Source of the DNA: a virus
Strand: one strand, 5' to 3'
Length of the DNA: 20,915 nt
IMG/VR virus record: IMGVR_UViG_3300031673_006764
Coordinates: 1-20,915 of that record
Each line of letters starts with the position of its first letter. The first letter of the stretch is position 1. Shown here piece after piece: positions 1-8,463 of the stretch. The position numbers and the translations under genes are program-made. Below the pieces are notes generated by a model that saw only the letters and a list, made by a program, of their open reading frames with translations, had not been told where the DNA came from and did not search any database.

Positions 1-610
1 CGTTGTTTGTACTCTCGAGGATGCACTCATAGGCCACACCGTCCAGCGTGCACACTTCCCCAACCTCAAACGTCGTCGTCGCGTTCCAGATGCCCGACAG
101 GTAGCAGTCTGTGTAGACACGCCCCTGGTCGATCTTGTCGATGTAGTGCGCGAAGTACTTCTGCATCACCCCGACGACACGCACCACGACATAGTCGTTG
201 TTCTCAATCCCTTCCTCTGGTTCGACGGAGTCAGGACCGACACGACCGCTGAAGACCATCGCATTCGCTCCGGCTACTCCATCTCCGTCGTACTTCCCGA
301 TCCAGATCTGCAGCTTATGATAGCAGCCGATCAGTGGGACTCCTGCCGGATTGAAGATCGATGTATCCTCGGGATCCAAGCTCTCGCTTGCAGATCGGTA
401 CTCCTGCGTGTTGAGCAACGTGATCGTCGCAGTCCACCGACCTGTCGAACGATCTCCGTTCCACTGCAACGACTTCACGCGGGACTTGCCTGGGAAGGCC
501 GACCCTGCTGGATTGATCAAATCGATCCAGTCCGATCCGTCGTAGACCCTGACTACTTCTCCCGACACATGCGAGAGGATGTGCGCGTTTTCGATTTCCG
601 CTCTAGCCAT
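1..610 (-). CDS. Tail-tip / baseplate protein, partial (3' end outside window)
   Basis: The frame is open from ATG at 610 to the window edge, about 203 codons, so the C-terminus is missing. The start follows the tape measure stop by one base, and GAGG lies seven bases upstream of the ATG. The N-terminal 150 residues are rich in beta-strand-like sequence (for example LQIWIGKYDGDG and VFSGRVGPDSV), as in tail hub or distal tail proteins. The last visible 30 residues (IWNATTTFEVGEVCTLDG, then YECILEST) resemble a chitin-binding CBM5/12 module and closely match part of the protein at 6028-7113. In siphophages the gene after the tape measure normally encodes a distal tail or tail-tip protein that contacts the host. 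Position and composition support that role here, but I recognise no specific family. Confidence 0.75.
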   Translation of the reverse strand, partial: MARAEIENAHILSHVSGEVVRVYDGSDWIDLINPAGSAFPGKSRVKSLQWNGDRSTGRWTATITLLNTQEYRSASESLDPEDTSIFNPAGVPLIGCYHKLQIWIGKYDGDGVAGANAMVFSGRVGPDSVEPEEGIENNDYVVVRVVGVMQKYFAHYIDKIDQGRVYTDCYLSGIWNATTTFEVGEVCTLDGVAYECILESTNN

Positions 611-611
611 A

Positions 612-3600
612 TCAGAACCTCATCGGCGCGTAGCCTACGCCGGCATCGTTGACGTTCTTGCTTGTCAGGTCCTTCATCATGAGAGTCACTAGCCGCTGCT
701 GGGCGAGGTTGATGTTGATTGTCGCACCGCCGCCCATTCCCCCAAGTTGGGACAGTGGAACTACTGCCTCTGGCCCCTTCTCTCCAATGATCGCTGGTGT
801 CGGCTTGAATGCGATTCCACCTTCGCCCATATGCGGCAGTTGTGGCTCGATCCATTCGAACGTCGGAATCAGCGGGATGTTCACGCCCGGGAGGAGGTTG
901 ATGAACTTGATCAGCGCATTGAACGGCCAGATGATCCCGTTCATCACCTGGCCAAGCAGATTCCCGAAGAACACAAAAGCAGCTGCCGCACCCTCGGTCA
1001 CACGCCGAAGCAGATTCAGCGCTTCGCCGATGATGTCAATCATCCATTCCCAGTCTGACATTTTATCCGTCAGGCCGTCCGTGCCGGATAGCCACCCTTC
1101 CGTATCAGTGAGGAAGAGCTGGATGTTGTCGATGATCCCACCGAGATAGGTTTCGAGCATGTCCAACAGATTGACCTTGATGTCGTCCCAGTGCTCCCCT
1201 ACCCAATTTCCGAAATCCTCGAACATGCCCAGCACAGTATCCACGAATGGCTTGATGGCACCCCAGACGTCAGTCGTCAGGAACGACCATCCCTCGTCTG
1301 AGAAGAACAAGATGATGGCATCCAGCCAACCGTAGATCCGATCAAGCCAGTCTGTAATCTGCGGGAACAAGTCCTCTTTCCAGAATGGATCGACCTTCTC
1401 CGTCCAGAACGTACCGAATCCCTCCGCGAAGGTGCTCAAGTCGTCCACGAACACATCCGTGATCCAACCAGAGATCTGATCCAACGTCCAGCCGAACGTT
1501 TCGAGAGCAGGCAAGATTCCCTCGATGATCGACGGGAAGATCGCCTCGTACGCCGCCCTGACGGTATCTCTGAAGTCCGCGATCGGTTGGATCGCTCCAA
1601 GAATCTCGTTTCGGAAGGGCTCCATTGCCTCTTGCCACCACAACAGCACTTCCGAGGGATCTTCCTTTTCCTCGGCGCCCATGGTTTCCCAATCGAAGTT
1701 CGTCGGCTCCCCGGGCGTGCCAGCAGCAAACCGGATCCGGTTGATCGGCCAACCAATCGGAACGTTCAGGTTCGACAAGAGTTTCTGTCTCGCCTCGACT
1801 TCCTTCTTGATCGTCTCCTCTTGCAGGATGAACAGTCCGGTGATCGACGTAAGAATGTCAGCAAGCGGCCACAGGAATCCGAAGAGCGCTGACAGCAAGT
1901 CAACCTGGATCTGCGCAGCGGCTTCCTGGATCGCAGCCACAGACTCCGCCGACTCCACAAGGCCCCAGAAGGACTCAGCGAGTGCCAGCGATGCGTCGAT
2001 TACCTTGTCAATCGCAGCGGCTTCCTCCACCGCCTTCTCGGCAGCTGGCTTCACAACCAACTCATTCCACGCCGTGAACAGCGTGTCCACGATCGCCAAC
2101 ATGGCCGCGACACCGGCAATCGGACCAGCACCGATTGCCGTTGCTGCAGATATGGCACTGATTGCACCGCCGCCCGATGTGACGACACTACCCAGCCCTT
2201 GCATCCCCTCGCCACCATACTTGGTCAGCAGGCCGCCAATGCCTGTGATCAGTGTGGCAGCTACATCGATGAGTCGATCTTTTGCCTTTTCCGCTGAGAG
2301 TCCAAGTGCTTCCAATGCGGTGATCAGGGAGAGGATCTCTTGGCCTGCCTCGCTCTCCACGTCGATGTATTGCTCCACCCATCCAGTGAGCGTCTTGTAC
2401 CGTCCCGCCAGATCATCGAGGATCTCCGCCTGAGCGATCGATCCGTCTTCGGCCAATTTGAATGCCGCGATGAGCGCGGATGTTTCCTCTGCGAAGGTCG
2501 AGGCTTCCCCGACGAGAGCGCGGATCCTGTCGCGAAGATCTTCCAGCATCTCTACCCCGGACCATCCCTCCTTGGTGTAGAGCGCGAGAGCAGACTCCGC
2601 CTCTTCGAGATAATCCCTCAGTTCGCCGTACCCCTCGAGCGTTCCTTCTACATCCGCTGGGTCCATCTTGGCTACGGAGTCGGCTACCTTTTGAATCATC
2701 CCAGAGAACCAATCCCACGGACCAGCAATCGTAAGTGGCACCGCCTCTTCTAATGCAGCTTCTACGTCTGCACCGTAGACCCTGATTTGCTCCAGCGTGT
2801 AGCCGAATCCCTCCGCGATCGTCTTTGCCACCATGTCCGTTTCATTCGCCAATGCTTGCTGGAGCACCCTGAGTTCTGCTGCCGATTGTGCGAACGTGAA
2901 GAGACTTCCCTCTAGTTCGCTGACCGGGCGACCTAGCATATCGCCAGTCGCTTTGAACTCCTCGCTCACTCTGACTTTCGCAACTTCTTCCTCAACAGCT
3001 GTGAGCATCGCGCCTGTAATCCCTTCGATGATCTCGGCGACACGTGCCCGAGTGAAGACGTCTTGGAAGTCTTCAAATGCGCGTTCCGCATCCCACATGG
3101 TCTGACTCTCAAAAGGCACCGAGGACGGGAAGATGCCGGGCAGTGGCAGTGGCATATCTACAATTTCCGCCGGCAGCATTTCCTTCCGTAGTTCACCTAT
3201 CCGTCTCAGATAGATTTCCACCTCATCTACATTGTTTCGCGTGGCATCACGCATGTCGTCCAGTTTGGAAATCACGAAGCCAAATGCTGTCGCCAAACCC
3301 ATTATCCCCGCCACGATTGGATGTGATGCAAGAACGTTGAGTGCGGCATAGGCCAACCACACGCCGGCGGCCAAAGCTCCCGCTGCCGCAGCTCCGCCCG
3401 CCATGTATCCCGCCATGGCGGCAAGGCTCTCAATGACTGGTCCGAGGATCTCTGCAACTGCTCCGAACCCGTCCGCCAGTGCAGTCCACGCTTCGAGAAA
3501 TGCCAAGCTCGCCGGAAGGAGCTTTTCTCCAACCGCGATACCTACGTCATTGAGTTGCGACTTCAGGACCGTGATTTGGTACTCCCACGATTGCGAGACC

Positions 3601-4856
3601 TTCTCGAAGGCGATACCCATCGTGCCAGCTGCATACTCCGTCCTCTCCATGTCAAGCGCGAAGCCCGCAGCAGCAGTAGTAACCAGCGGCAGGACAGCGG
3701 TGATCGCACGAACATTCGTGAACAGATTCTCCAATGGGGTGCCGGTCTTCTCCGCTTGTTCCGCGATCATCTTCAACGCGCCCGCAAACCCATTGGTCTG
3801 AATCAGCGATCTGCCAGATTCATATCCAAGATCTGTGATTGCTTCAGCCAATGCTCCAGTAGGTCTGAACATGGACATGATCGTTTGACGAAGCGAGGTG
3901 ACTGCCCAATCCGTCATGATTCCCTGTCTTGTCAAGGTGGCAATCGCGGCGGTCATCTCTTCAAGACGTGCACCTGCAGGAGCCGCAACGCCGGCCAATC
4001 TACCGAATTGGCCTGCCAGTTCCTCGTATGTTGTCTTGCCATATCTCACAGCAGTGAACAACAAATCATTGACTCTAGTGGCTTCTGATGCAGCCATGCC
4101 GTAGGCATTCAGGACTGTGGTAACCATATCGACGGCTGTCAGCACGTCCGTCACGCCAGCCGCTGCCGCCTTCATCCCGGATTCGAAGATCTCCGTCGCC
4201 TGGGAGCCAAAAAACGTCGCGCTGTAAATCTGATACATGGCCTTGGTGCCATGAGCGGCCATGACATCATAGTCGTACGCGAGATCGCGGACCTCCTCGC
4301 CAAGAGCCGCAATTCCTTGTTGGTCGAGATCGGTCAGCGTCCACAGCTGGTAGAGTTCCTTGTTGAACTCCCGCTGAGACTCCGTGGCCCCGCTTGCCAT
4401 GCTGAGGGTTTTTGTGATACCTGCGAATGCGGCCATGTACGGCAGTACGGCCTTCGCCATCACCATCAAGGATCCGATGGATAGCGTCGCCCTTTTTGCC
4501 GCTCCGCCAACCGCAGTGAGTCCGACCGATAGGTCAACCGCGCCAGCCGCGGCGAGCTTGGCTGCCAGTTGCCCTTGGTGTAGAGCAAGTGCAAGCTGGT
4601 TTGCAGAGAGGGTAGCCATTTGCTGCGCGGAGAGCAGGCCCATGACCGATACCGTGACCATGTTGTAGCTGTTGATCAGCCCCATGTTCGCCGCGGCAAT
4701 GGCGGCGGAGGCAGCCTGCCCCTCGCTGATCATCCGCGACGTGTGCGACGCGAACGAGGTGCCTACCCCCGCCATCTGGGACTCAAACTGAGCCCGCGGC
4801 ACCATGATCTCTACAAATGCTCTGCCTAGCCCTTCGGCCGCACTCTCGCCCGCCAT
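612..4856 (-). CDS. Tail tape measure protein
   Basis: At 1414 residues this is the largest gene. It starts at ATG 4856 after GGGAGGG. The tape measure protein fills the tail tube lumen, sets tail length and is ejected with the DNA. Residues about 160-430 look like the TP901-type core (PhageMin_Tail), with long Ala-rich helices and the pattern ATRVNDLLFTAVRYGKTTYEEL. Hydrophobic stretches occur near residues 483-530, 890-930, 990-1013 and 1290-1328, consistent with membrane insertion during DNA entry. The region of about 1343-1385 holds the typical C-terminal motif PTPAIIGEKGPEAVVPL. At the usual 0.15 nm per residue, the length predicts a tail near 210 nm. It follows the chaperone gene and precedes a tail-tip gene, the standard siphovirus order. 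No lysozyme or peptidase domain is evident. Confidence 0.97.
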   Translation of the reverse strand: MAGESAAEGLGRAFVEIMVPRAQFESQMAGVGTSFASHTSRMISEGQAASAAIAAANMGLINSYNMVTVSVMGLLSAQQMATLSANQLALALHQGQLAAKLAAAGAVDLSVGLTAVGGAAKRATLSIGSLMVMAKAVLPYMAAFAGITKTLSMASGATESQREFNKELYQLWTLTDLDQQGIAALGEEVRDLAYDYDVMAAHGTKAMYQIYSATFFGSQATEIFESGMKAAAAGVTDVLTAVDMVTTVLNAYGMAASEATRVNDLLFTAVRYGKTTYEELAGQFGRLAGVAAPAGARLEEMTAAIATLTRQGIMTDWAVTSLRQTIMSMFRPTGALAEAITDLGYESGRSLIQTNGFAGALKMIAEQAEKTGTPLENLFTNVRAITAVLPLVTTAAAGFALDMERTEYAAGTMGIAFEKVSQSWEYQITVLKSQLNDVGIAVGEKLLPASLAFLEAWTALADGFGAVAEILGPVIESLAAMAGYMAGGAAAAGALAAGVWLAYAALNVLASHPIVAGIMGLATAFGFVISKLDDMRDATRNNVDEVEIYLRRIGELRKEMLPAEIVDMPLPLPGIFPSSVPFESQTMWDAERAFEDFQDVFTRARVAEIIEGITGAMLTAVEEEVAKVRVSEEFKATGDMLGRPVSELEGSLFTFAQSAAELRVLQQALANETDMVAKTIAEGFGYTLEQIRVYGADVEAALEEAVPLTIAGPWDWFSGMIQKVADSVAKMDPADVEGTLEGYGELRDYLEEAESALALYTKEGWSGVEMLEDLRDRIRALVGEASTFAEETSALIAAFKLAEDGSIAQAEILDDLAGRYKTLTGWVEQYIDVESEAGQEILSLITALEALGLSAEKAKDRLIDVAATLITGIGGLLTKYGGEGMQGLGSVVTSGGGAISAISAATAIGAGPIAGVAAMLAIVDTLFTAWNELVVKPAAEKAVEEAAAIDKVIDASLALAESFWGLVESAESVAAIQEAAAQIQVDLLSALFGFLWPLADILTSITGLFILQEETIKKEVEARQKLLSNLNVPIGWPINRIRFAAGTPGEPTNFDWETMGAEEKEDPSEVLLWWQEAMEPFRNEILGAIQPIADFRDTVRAAYEAIFPSIIEGILPALETFGWTLDQISGWITDVFVDDLSTFAEGFGTFWTEKVDPFWKEDLFPQITDWLDRIYGWLDAIILFFSDEGWSFLTTDVWGAIKPFVDTVLGMFEDFGNWVGEHWDDIKVNLLDMLETYLGGIIDNIQLFLTDTEGWLSGTDGLTDKMSDWEWMIDIIGEALNLLRRVTEGAAAAFVFFGNLLGQVMNGIIWPFNALIKFINLLPGVNIPLIPTFEWIEPQLPHMGEGGIAFKPTPAIIGEKGPEAVVPLSQLGGMGGGATININLAQQRLVTLMMKDLTSKNVNDAGVGYAPMRF

Positions 4857-4868
4857 GTACCCTCCCTG

Positions 4869-5132
4869 CTATTGAGGGCCTACCAATCCATGAAACTCAC
4901 TTGCTTCACGTATGTCATCGAACTTCTCTTCACTAGGGAACAGGAGATCCGGTGTAGCTGCTGCCAAGTCCATTGCGTTCTTCCTCTGCTCGGCCTCATT
5001 CTTTCCACCAGTCTCCGGCGGGAAGAAGTTCCACAGCCATCTGCCGAATAGTGTTGCGTGGCGCACAAAGTATCTGAACTGGATGTCATCCCAGGCCACG
5101 ACATCATCCTCTGTCTTGTTGTAGAGGATCAT
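4869..5132 (-). CDS. Tail assembly chaperone, frameshift extension (GT-like C-terminal part)
   Basis: This frame ends at TAG (4869-4871), 12 bases before the tape measure start. Its first ATG (5132) has no Shine-Dalgarno sequence. The same frame stays open and protein-like upstream of that ATG (YELAIPVL precedes MILYNKTEDD) and overlaps the end of the gene at 5159-5854 in the -1 frame. In lambda and many siphophages the chaperone is made in two forms, a short one (gpG) and a -1 frameshifted fusion (gpGT), and the gene pair lies just before the tape measure. I therefore read this as the C-terminal part of a fusion of about 325 residues. It is acidic and aromatic, with DDIQFRYFVRHATLFGRWLW near its N-terminus. 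Independent translation from 5132 remains possible. Confidence 0.75.
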   Translation of the reverse strand: MILYNKTEDDVVAWDDIQFRYFVRHATLFGRWLWNFFPPETGGKNEAEQRKNAMDLAAATPDLLFPSEEKFDDIREASEFHGLVGPQ

Positions 5133-5158
5133 GAGGACTGGGATCGCCAGTTCATAAT

Positions 5159-5854
5159 CTATGCTATATCCTGCTCCCTTTCTGAGTTTTCCGCATCGCC
5201 CACGCTCTTCTTCACGATGTCGTCGAGTGTCATTCCGGGCTTGAGAGAAGCCTTGGATCCTGGTATCTGTTCGTTCAGCCCGACGACCCAGAGGAAGACG
5301 TCCTCGAGAACTCGTCCTGGCTCACCGCTGAAGAGTTTGTCCACGAATGCAGCGTCAATCGGCATGGTGACAGGTTCAAGTTCCCCTGTCTCGTCGTTCT
5401 TGACGTTGTACGTGACCGTCTTCCCGTTGGCGGCGACCATGGATCGAGCCACTCCGGAGAGCATTTGTCCTCGATTGATTCCCCCGAAGATCCTGTCAAC
5501 GTAGGGCGAGAAACGATTCATCACATCGTCCTGTAGCTTGTCCGCCCACGCCCGGGCCTGCCCCTCGGTCTGCGCCACAAGAGACTCGCCTCGTTTCAGG
5601 ATTTCCTCCTCCAACTGGCGCTTCGCCCGCGTAATCACTGATCCCATAACCATCGATGCCTTGTTGCGTGTCGCCGCCAACGAGAACGGTGTTGCATCCT
5701 TGTCGCTTGTCTCCCGAACGTATGTCTCGAACGCACCCTGATCGCCAATCGAAAGTCGGGGGAACGTAAGTAGCTGTCCCCCGACTTCGAATTCCCGGAC
5801 GTGTGTCTTGCTCGTTGCCTGTTCAATTGCTGCTTGCAGATTGCCCATGCTCAT
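5159..5854 (-). CDS. Tail assembly chaperone (gpG-like)
   Basis: The gene encodes 231 residues and starts at ATG 5854 after AAAGGAG. The sequence is mostly helical and charged, with a beta-like N-terminal part (VREFEVGGQLLTFPRLSIGD), which suits a protein that coats the tape measure during tail assembly and leaves before the virion is complete. The call rests mainly on position (after the tail tube, before the tape measure) and on the overlapping -1 frame downstream, the hallmark of the G/GT arrangement. It is longer than lambda gpG (about 140 residues). The last 15 residues are strongly charged and precede the stop at 5159. I see no motif pointing to another function. Confidence 0.75.
   Translation of the reverse strand: MSMGNLQAAIEQATSKTHVREFEVGGQLLTFPRLSIGDQGAFETYVRETSDKDATPFSLAATRNKASMVMGSVITRAKRQLEEEILKRGESLVAQTEGQARAWADKLQDDVMNRFSPYVDRIFGGINRGQMLSGVARSMVAANGKTVTYNVKNDETGELEPVTMPIDAAFVDKLFSGEPGRVLEDVFLWVVGLNEQIPGSKASLKPGMTLDDIVKKSVGDAENSEREQDIA
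5186..5192 (-). other. Candidate -1 ribosomal frameshift site
   Basis: GGAAAAC is read in the chaperone frame as ..G GAA AAC.., about 27 bases before its stop at 5159. From here the -1 frame is open into the ORF ending at 4869. It is not a canonical X XXY YYZ heptamer, because the first two bases are G rather than three identical bases. Re-pairing in the A site (AAC to AAA) would be good and in the P site (GAA to GGA) imperfect. It is the best slippery tract I can find in the overlap, but the exact site is uncertain. Confidence 0.35.
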
Positions 5855-5880
5855 TTCATTCTCCTTTGTCTCGTTCTCAG

Positions 5881-6015
5881 TTACTTCCCTTTGCTCTTCT
5901 CGTACGCCGCGGCCGATGTCTTGATGACGGAACTCCGCGAATCGTCCATGGACTTCTGGATCTGAGCCCGCGTAGCGTCACCGGTCAATACCTTCGTCGC
6001 TTTCTTCTTGGCCAT
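5881..6015 (-). CDS. Small basic protein, 44 residues
   Basis: ATG at 6015 is preceded by AAAGGAGGAACGCA, one of the best ribosome-binding sites in the window, and the gene ends at TAA 5881. The product begins MAKKKATKVLTGDATRAQIQ and ends YEKSKGK. It is Lys/Ser/Ala-rich with a basic start and end, has no membrane segment and is probably helical. It lies 12 bases after the tail-tube-like gene and 26 bases before the chaperone gene, so it belongs to the same transcript. I do not recognise the family. Its place in the tail cluster suggests a minor tail or assembly factor. The strong ribosome site and neat fit between neighbours make it very likely real despite its size. Confidence 0.8.
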   Translation of the reverse strand: MAKKKATKVLTGDATRAQIQKSMDDSRSSVIKTSAAAYEKSKGK

Positions 6016-6027
6016 TGCGTTCCTCCT

Positions 6028-7113
6028 TTAGGTCGTCTTGGCCCGATCAACGAACCCAACGAGTCCGTCGACCAACAGTGTGAATGGATTCTGAGTCATC
6101 GCCGTCAGTGGCGCGATAATCCCGGCGCCAGGCACTTTCGCCCAGAATTCGAACCGCTCGTCGGCCGACGCTACATCCGTGAAGACAATCACGAACAGCT
6201 TCTCGCCAGAGAACAGTTCCGTGTGATGCGATTCCGAGCCGAGAATCGTCCAGTACGTAGCATTCGGCGGCTCGTTGTCGGTGCTCTCCAGGATGCAGGT
6301 ATAGCTTCGTCCTTCATGCTGAACGATATCTGCACCGTGACTTGTACAACTGCCAGTCGGAGAATACGTCACCGCCGAGTCCCACACCTTCTGGACGCCC
6401 CAGTAGTTCCGGATAGGAAGTTCCCCGGCGTTGATCAGATGCGTTTCGAGCGTCCGGAATCCGTGCTCGTCCTGCAGATTCTTGAACGTACTCACGTCTT
6501 CGCGCTCTCGGTTCATATCGATTGAGAGCGTGTCGTGAGCGCCAATCACCTGCAAGAGGCATGTAACGCGGACGTTGTCGATGTAGAGCGTTTGCGCCCC
6601 CGTAGGATCGATGTCAATGACGATAGACTTCGTCAGCACCGGCGCCGTCAGGAAGAGCGACCAGTATGCCCACTGCGCGTCTCCGTAGAAGACGTTGTTC
6701 GCAGTGATCGTCAAGGTGTTGGCAGTCTGGATAGCTGCACCCGCTGCATTCTTGAACGTCACCGTCAACGTCGCTTCTTTCGTCGTCGCCAGCTTTGCCC
6801 ACAACGAGACAGAGAGTTTCTTCGTCTCGGCGAGGGCAGCAGACAACGTGATCGTCTGCCCCATCGAGGTGTCGTCAGCCGTGTCAATGATCTTGCATCC
6901 ACCTGACAACCCGTTTAGGCCGTAGGTAGCACCCCATGTGATTGTCCCCAAGCCTTCCGTCAGATCCCAACTGTCCAGAGACAGGATGTTGGAGAATTGG
7001 CCGCTGACACCTTCCGTGCCGGCCAACAGATGTACTTCCTCCGCTGACCCGCCATCCAGTAACACCTTCTCAGATTTGAAGAGTCCGGCTAGATACCCTT
7101 GCTTCAGCGCCAT
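6028..7113 (-). CDS. Tail-tube-like protein carrying carbohydrate-binding-like domains
   Basis: The gene encodes 361 residues, starting at ATG 7113 after AGGGTGG. Residues 1-36 and about 188-240, plus 297-361, read like a tail tube core: LSIDMNREREDVSTF, then THLINAGEL, then a C-terminal FTLLVDGLVGFVD. Between them lie two extra modules. Residues about 42-183 resemble a CBM4/9-type beta-sandwich (LSVSLWAKL, AYWSLFLTAP, LYIDNVRV). Residues 244-290 resemble a CBM5/12 chitin-binding module (VWDSAVTYSPTG, HEGRSYTCILEST, ATYWTIL). The gene follows another tail-tube-like gene that shares the start MAL..GY. The protein probably sits on the tail shaft and displays binding domains outward. That domain reading is inferred from sequence pattern alone. 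Confidence 0.7.
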   Translation of the reverse strand: MALKQGYLAGLFKSEKVLLDGGSAEEVHLLAGTEGVSGQFSNILSLDSWDLTEGLGTITWGATYGLNGLSGGCKIIDTADDTSMGQTITLSAALAETKKLSVSLWAKLATTKEATLTVTFKNAAGAAIQTANTLTITANNVFYGDAQWAYWSLFLTAPVLTKSIVIDIDPTGAQTLYIDNVRVTCLLQVIGAHDTLSIDMNREREDVSTFKNLQDEHGFRTLETHLINAGELPIRNYWGVQKVWDSAVTYSPTGSCTSHGADIVQHEGRSYTCILESTDNEPPNATYWTILGSESHHTELFSGEKLFVIVFTDVASADERFEFWAKVPGAGIIAPLTAMTQNPFTLLVDGLVGFVDRAKTT

Positions 7114-7127
7114 TGCGAGTCACCACC

Positions 7128-7556
7128 CTATGCAGTCGGGTCTACGCCGAACAGATAATCCGGTGCGCCAGAGAAGAGGAAGGTCACGGCCATGATCTGC
7201 ATCTCGTTCTCCATTTGCGCGGTCGCGTTGATCCCGACCACCTTCGCGTTCCCCGTGATATGTGGATTGGCGCTGTCTGTCGAGTCTTCGAATTCCAGTT
7301 GCGTGTTCGTCCCACAGAGGTACTTCGCCACAATCTCGCCCATCTCCGCACGTGTGATGTCCCAGAGAATCGGAATCGTGATCTCGATTGGGTCGAACAA
7401 GCCCACCTCATACGTTCGGAACGGTAGGCCAGCATCACCGTGACAAGTCACATCGATCCGTCCTCGGGACGTGTTCAGCGTGATGTCGGCCCGCGTCTGT
7501 AGAACGTGGTCAGTATCCCACGTGAGAATCCCCGTATAGCCATGCGTAAGTGCCAT
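7128..7556 (-). CDS. Major tail (tube) protein
   Basis: The gene encodes 142 residues, starting at ATG 7556 after AAGGAGGG. The sequence alternates beta strands and polar loops typical of tail tube subunits: a strand (ADITLNTSRGRIDVT), a loop with conserved-looking aromatic and Gly residues, a helix (ITRAEMGEIVAKYL) and a C-terminal strand pair ending AVTFLFSGAPDYL. Tube proteins stack as hexameric rings to form the tail shaft through which DNA passes. It lies directly after the tail completion gene and before a second tube-like gene, as expected for the tube position. Which of the two genes supplies the main tube cannot be decided from sequence. This one is compact and of normal size, so I favour it. 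Confidence 0.72.
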   Translation of the reverse strand: MALTHGYTGILTWDTDHVLQTRADITLNTSRGRIDVTCHGDAGLPFRTYEVGLFDPIEITIPILWDITRAEMGEIVAKYLCGTNTQLEFEDSTDSANPHITGNAKVVGINATAQMENEMQIMAVTFLFSGAPDYLFGVDPTA

Positions 7557-7570
7557 TGGTTGTTCCCTCC

Positions 7571-8014
7571 TTAGCTTAGAAGCAAGATCTCATACCGTGC
7601 GCCGGCTCCGTACATCGTGACCTCGGAGACCACTTCCTCCCGTGTCCACGGACTCCCGCGCATGAACAAACGAACGCTTCCCCAGGCTTCAGAGACAACA
7701 ATGTCCCGACCATCAATTGCTTGAATCAGTGCATCTGCTACCAGTAATGAATCTCTCTTGTCCGGGGCCCACGTCGATGCCTGCAATCTCATCCAGTGGG
7801 CAACTGCATCCCCATCCTCTCCGTGCACGTATGCTGGACCTCTCCCCCCGAACGGGTAGTCGATGACTACGAATTTCGCCGTCGGGTCATCCGGTCGGGC
7901 GGGATAGATCGCATTGCCAATCAACGCCAAGAGATTCTCATTCCGCTCTACTTCCTCATCCTGTACAGCGGCCATGAACGCCTCAAGAAACGGGATTATG
8001 AATGGTTCGTTCAT
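7571..8014 (-). CDS. Tail completion / tail terminator-like protein
   Basis: The gene encodes 147 residues. Its ATG at 8014 overlaps the previous stop as ATGA, so translation is probably coupled. The sequence has an N-terminal helix (FIIPFLEAFMAAVQ), a middle part with FVVIDYPFGG and a final strand pattern ARYEILLLS. This fits the small alpha/beta proteins that cap the tail tube and join it to the neck, such as lambda gpU or DUF3168-type proteins. The evidence is gene order (between an HK97 gp10-like protein and the tube) and size. No diagnostic motif is visible. It could also be another neck component. Confidence 0.6.
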   Translation of the reverse strand: MNEPFIIPFLEAFMAAVQDEEVERNENLLALIGNAIYPARPDDPTAKFVVIDYPFGGRGPAYVHGEDGDAVAHWMRLQASTWAPDKRDSLLVADALIQAIDGRDIVVSEAWGSVRLFMRGSPWTREEVVSEVTMYGAGARYEILLLS

Positions 8015-8463
8015 AGCGGTCCCATCCCCGTCAAGATCTTTTGCCAGTCGAACCAGACTTCATCCATCGTGATCGTCATCCAAGGACGAGGTGCCATGAT
8101 CGACGTGCCTGTTTCCAGCATTCCCGGGTAGATGCCCAATCTGCCTGGCAAGTTCTCATCGATGATCCCGGCTTGCATCACAGCGGCACCGCCACGATTG
8201 AACACGGTATGCTTGATGTAATCGCGCATCTCGAATATTTCTCGCGGATCGATGTGCGGGAAGTCCCACGGCATAGAAGGCGGCGGAGCCATGAAGACGA
8301 AGTTGGCGCGGGCTCTCTCGACGAACAACTCGCCGCATTGATCGAGCCGCTCCTCGACGTTCTGCATCACAACATTGATGAACGGCGTCGCGTTGAACTC
8401 GACGACCGATCCACCGTAGTTGTACTTGCTGCCACCGAAGTAACCTTTGCTGGGCAATCCCAT
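8011..8463 (-). CDS. HK97 gp10-like neck / tail component
   Basis: The gene encodes 150 residues. I chose ATG 8463, which overlaps the previous TAA stop (TAATG) and has AAGGTGG seven bases upstream. A longer frame upstream lies inside the preceding gene. The C-terminal half carries the gp10-like pattern: GIYPGMLETGTSIMAPRPWM matches the usual Y..YLE.GT..M.ARPF signature near the C-terminus of this family, and LFVERARANFVFMAP matches the earlier helix and aP motif. These proteins act at the head-tail joint or tail completion. The N-terminus (GLPSKGYFGGSKYNYGGS) is Gly/Tyr-rich and looks disordered. Family membership is a pattern-based inference. Confidence 0.75.
   Translation of the reverse strand: MGLPSKGYFGGSKYNYGGSVVEFNATPFINVVMQNVEERLDQCGELFVERARANFVFMAPPPSMPWDFPHIDPREIFEMRDYIKHTVFNRGGAAVMQAGIIDENLPGRLGIYPGMLETGTSIMAPRPWMTITMDEVWFDWQKILTGMGPL

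Noticed and set aside
1525-2433. 302-codon open frame on the plus strand inside the tape measure gene
   Set aside because: It is a shadow of the minus-strand gene: Ser/Ala-rich low-complexity product, no ribosome site, and the opposite strand clearly encodes a tape measure protein.
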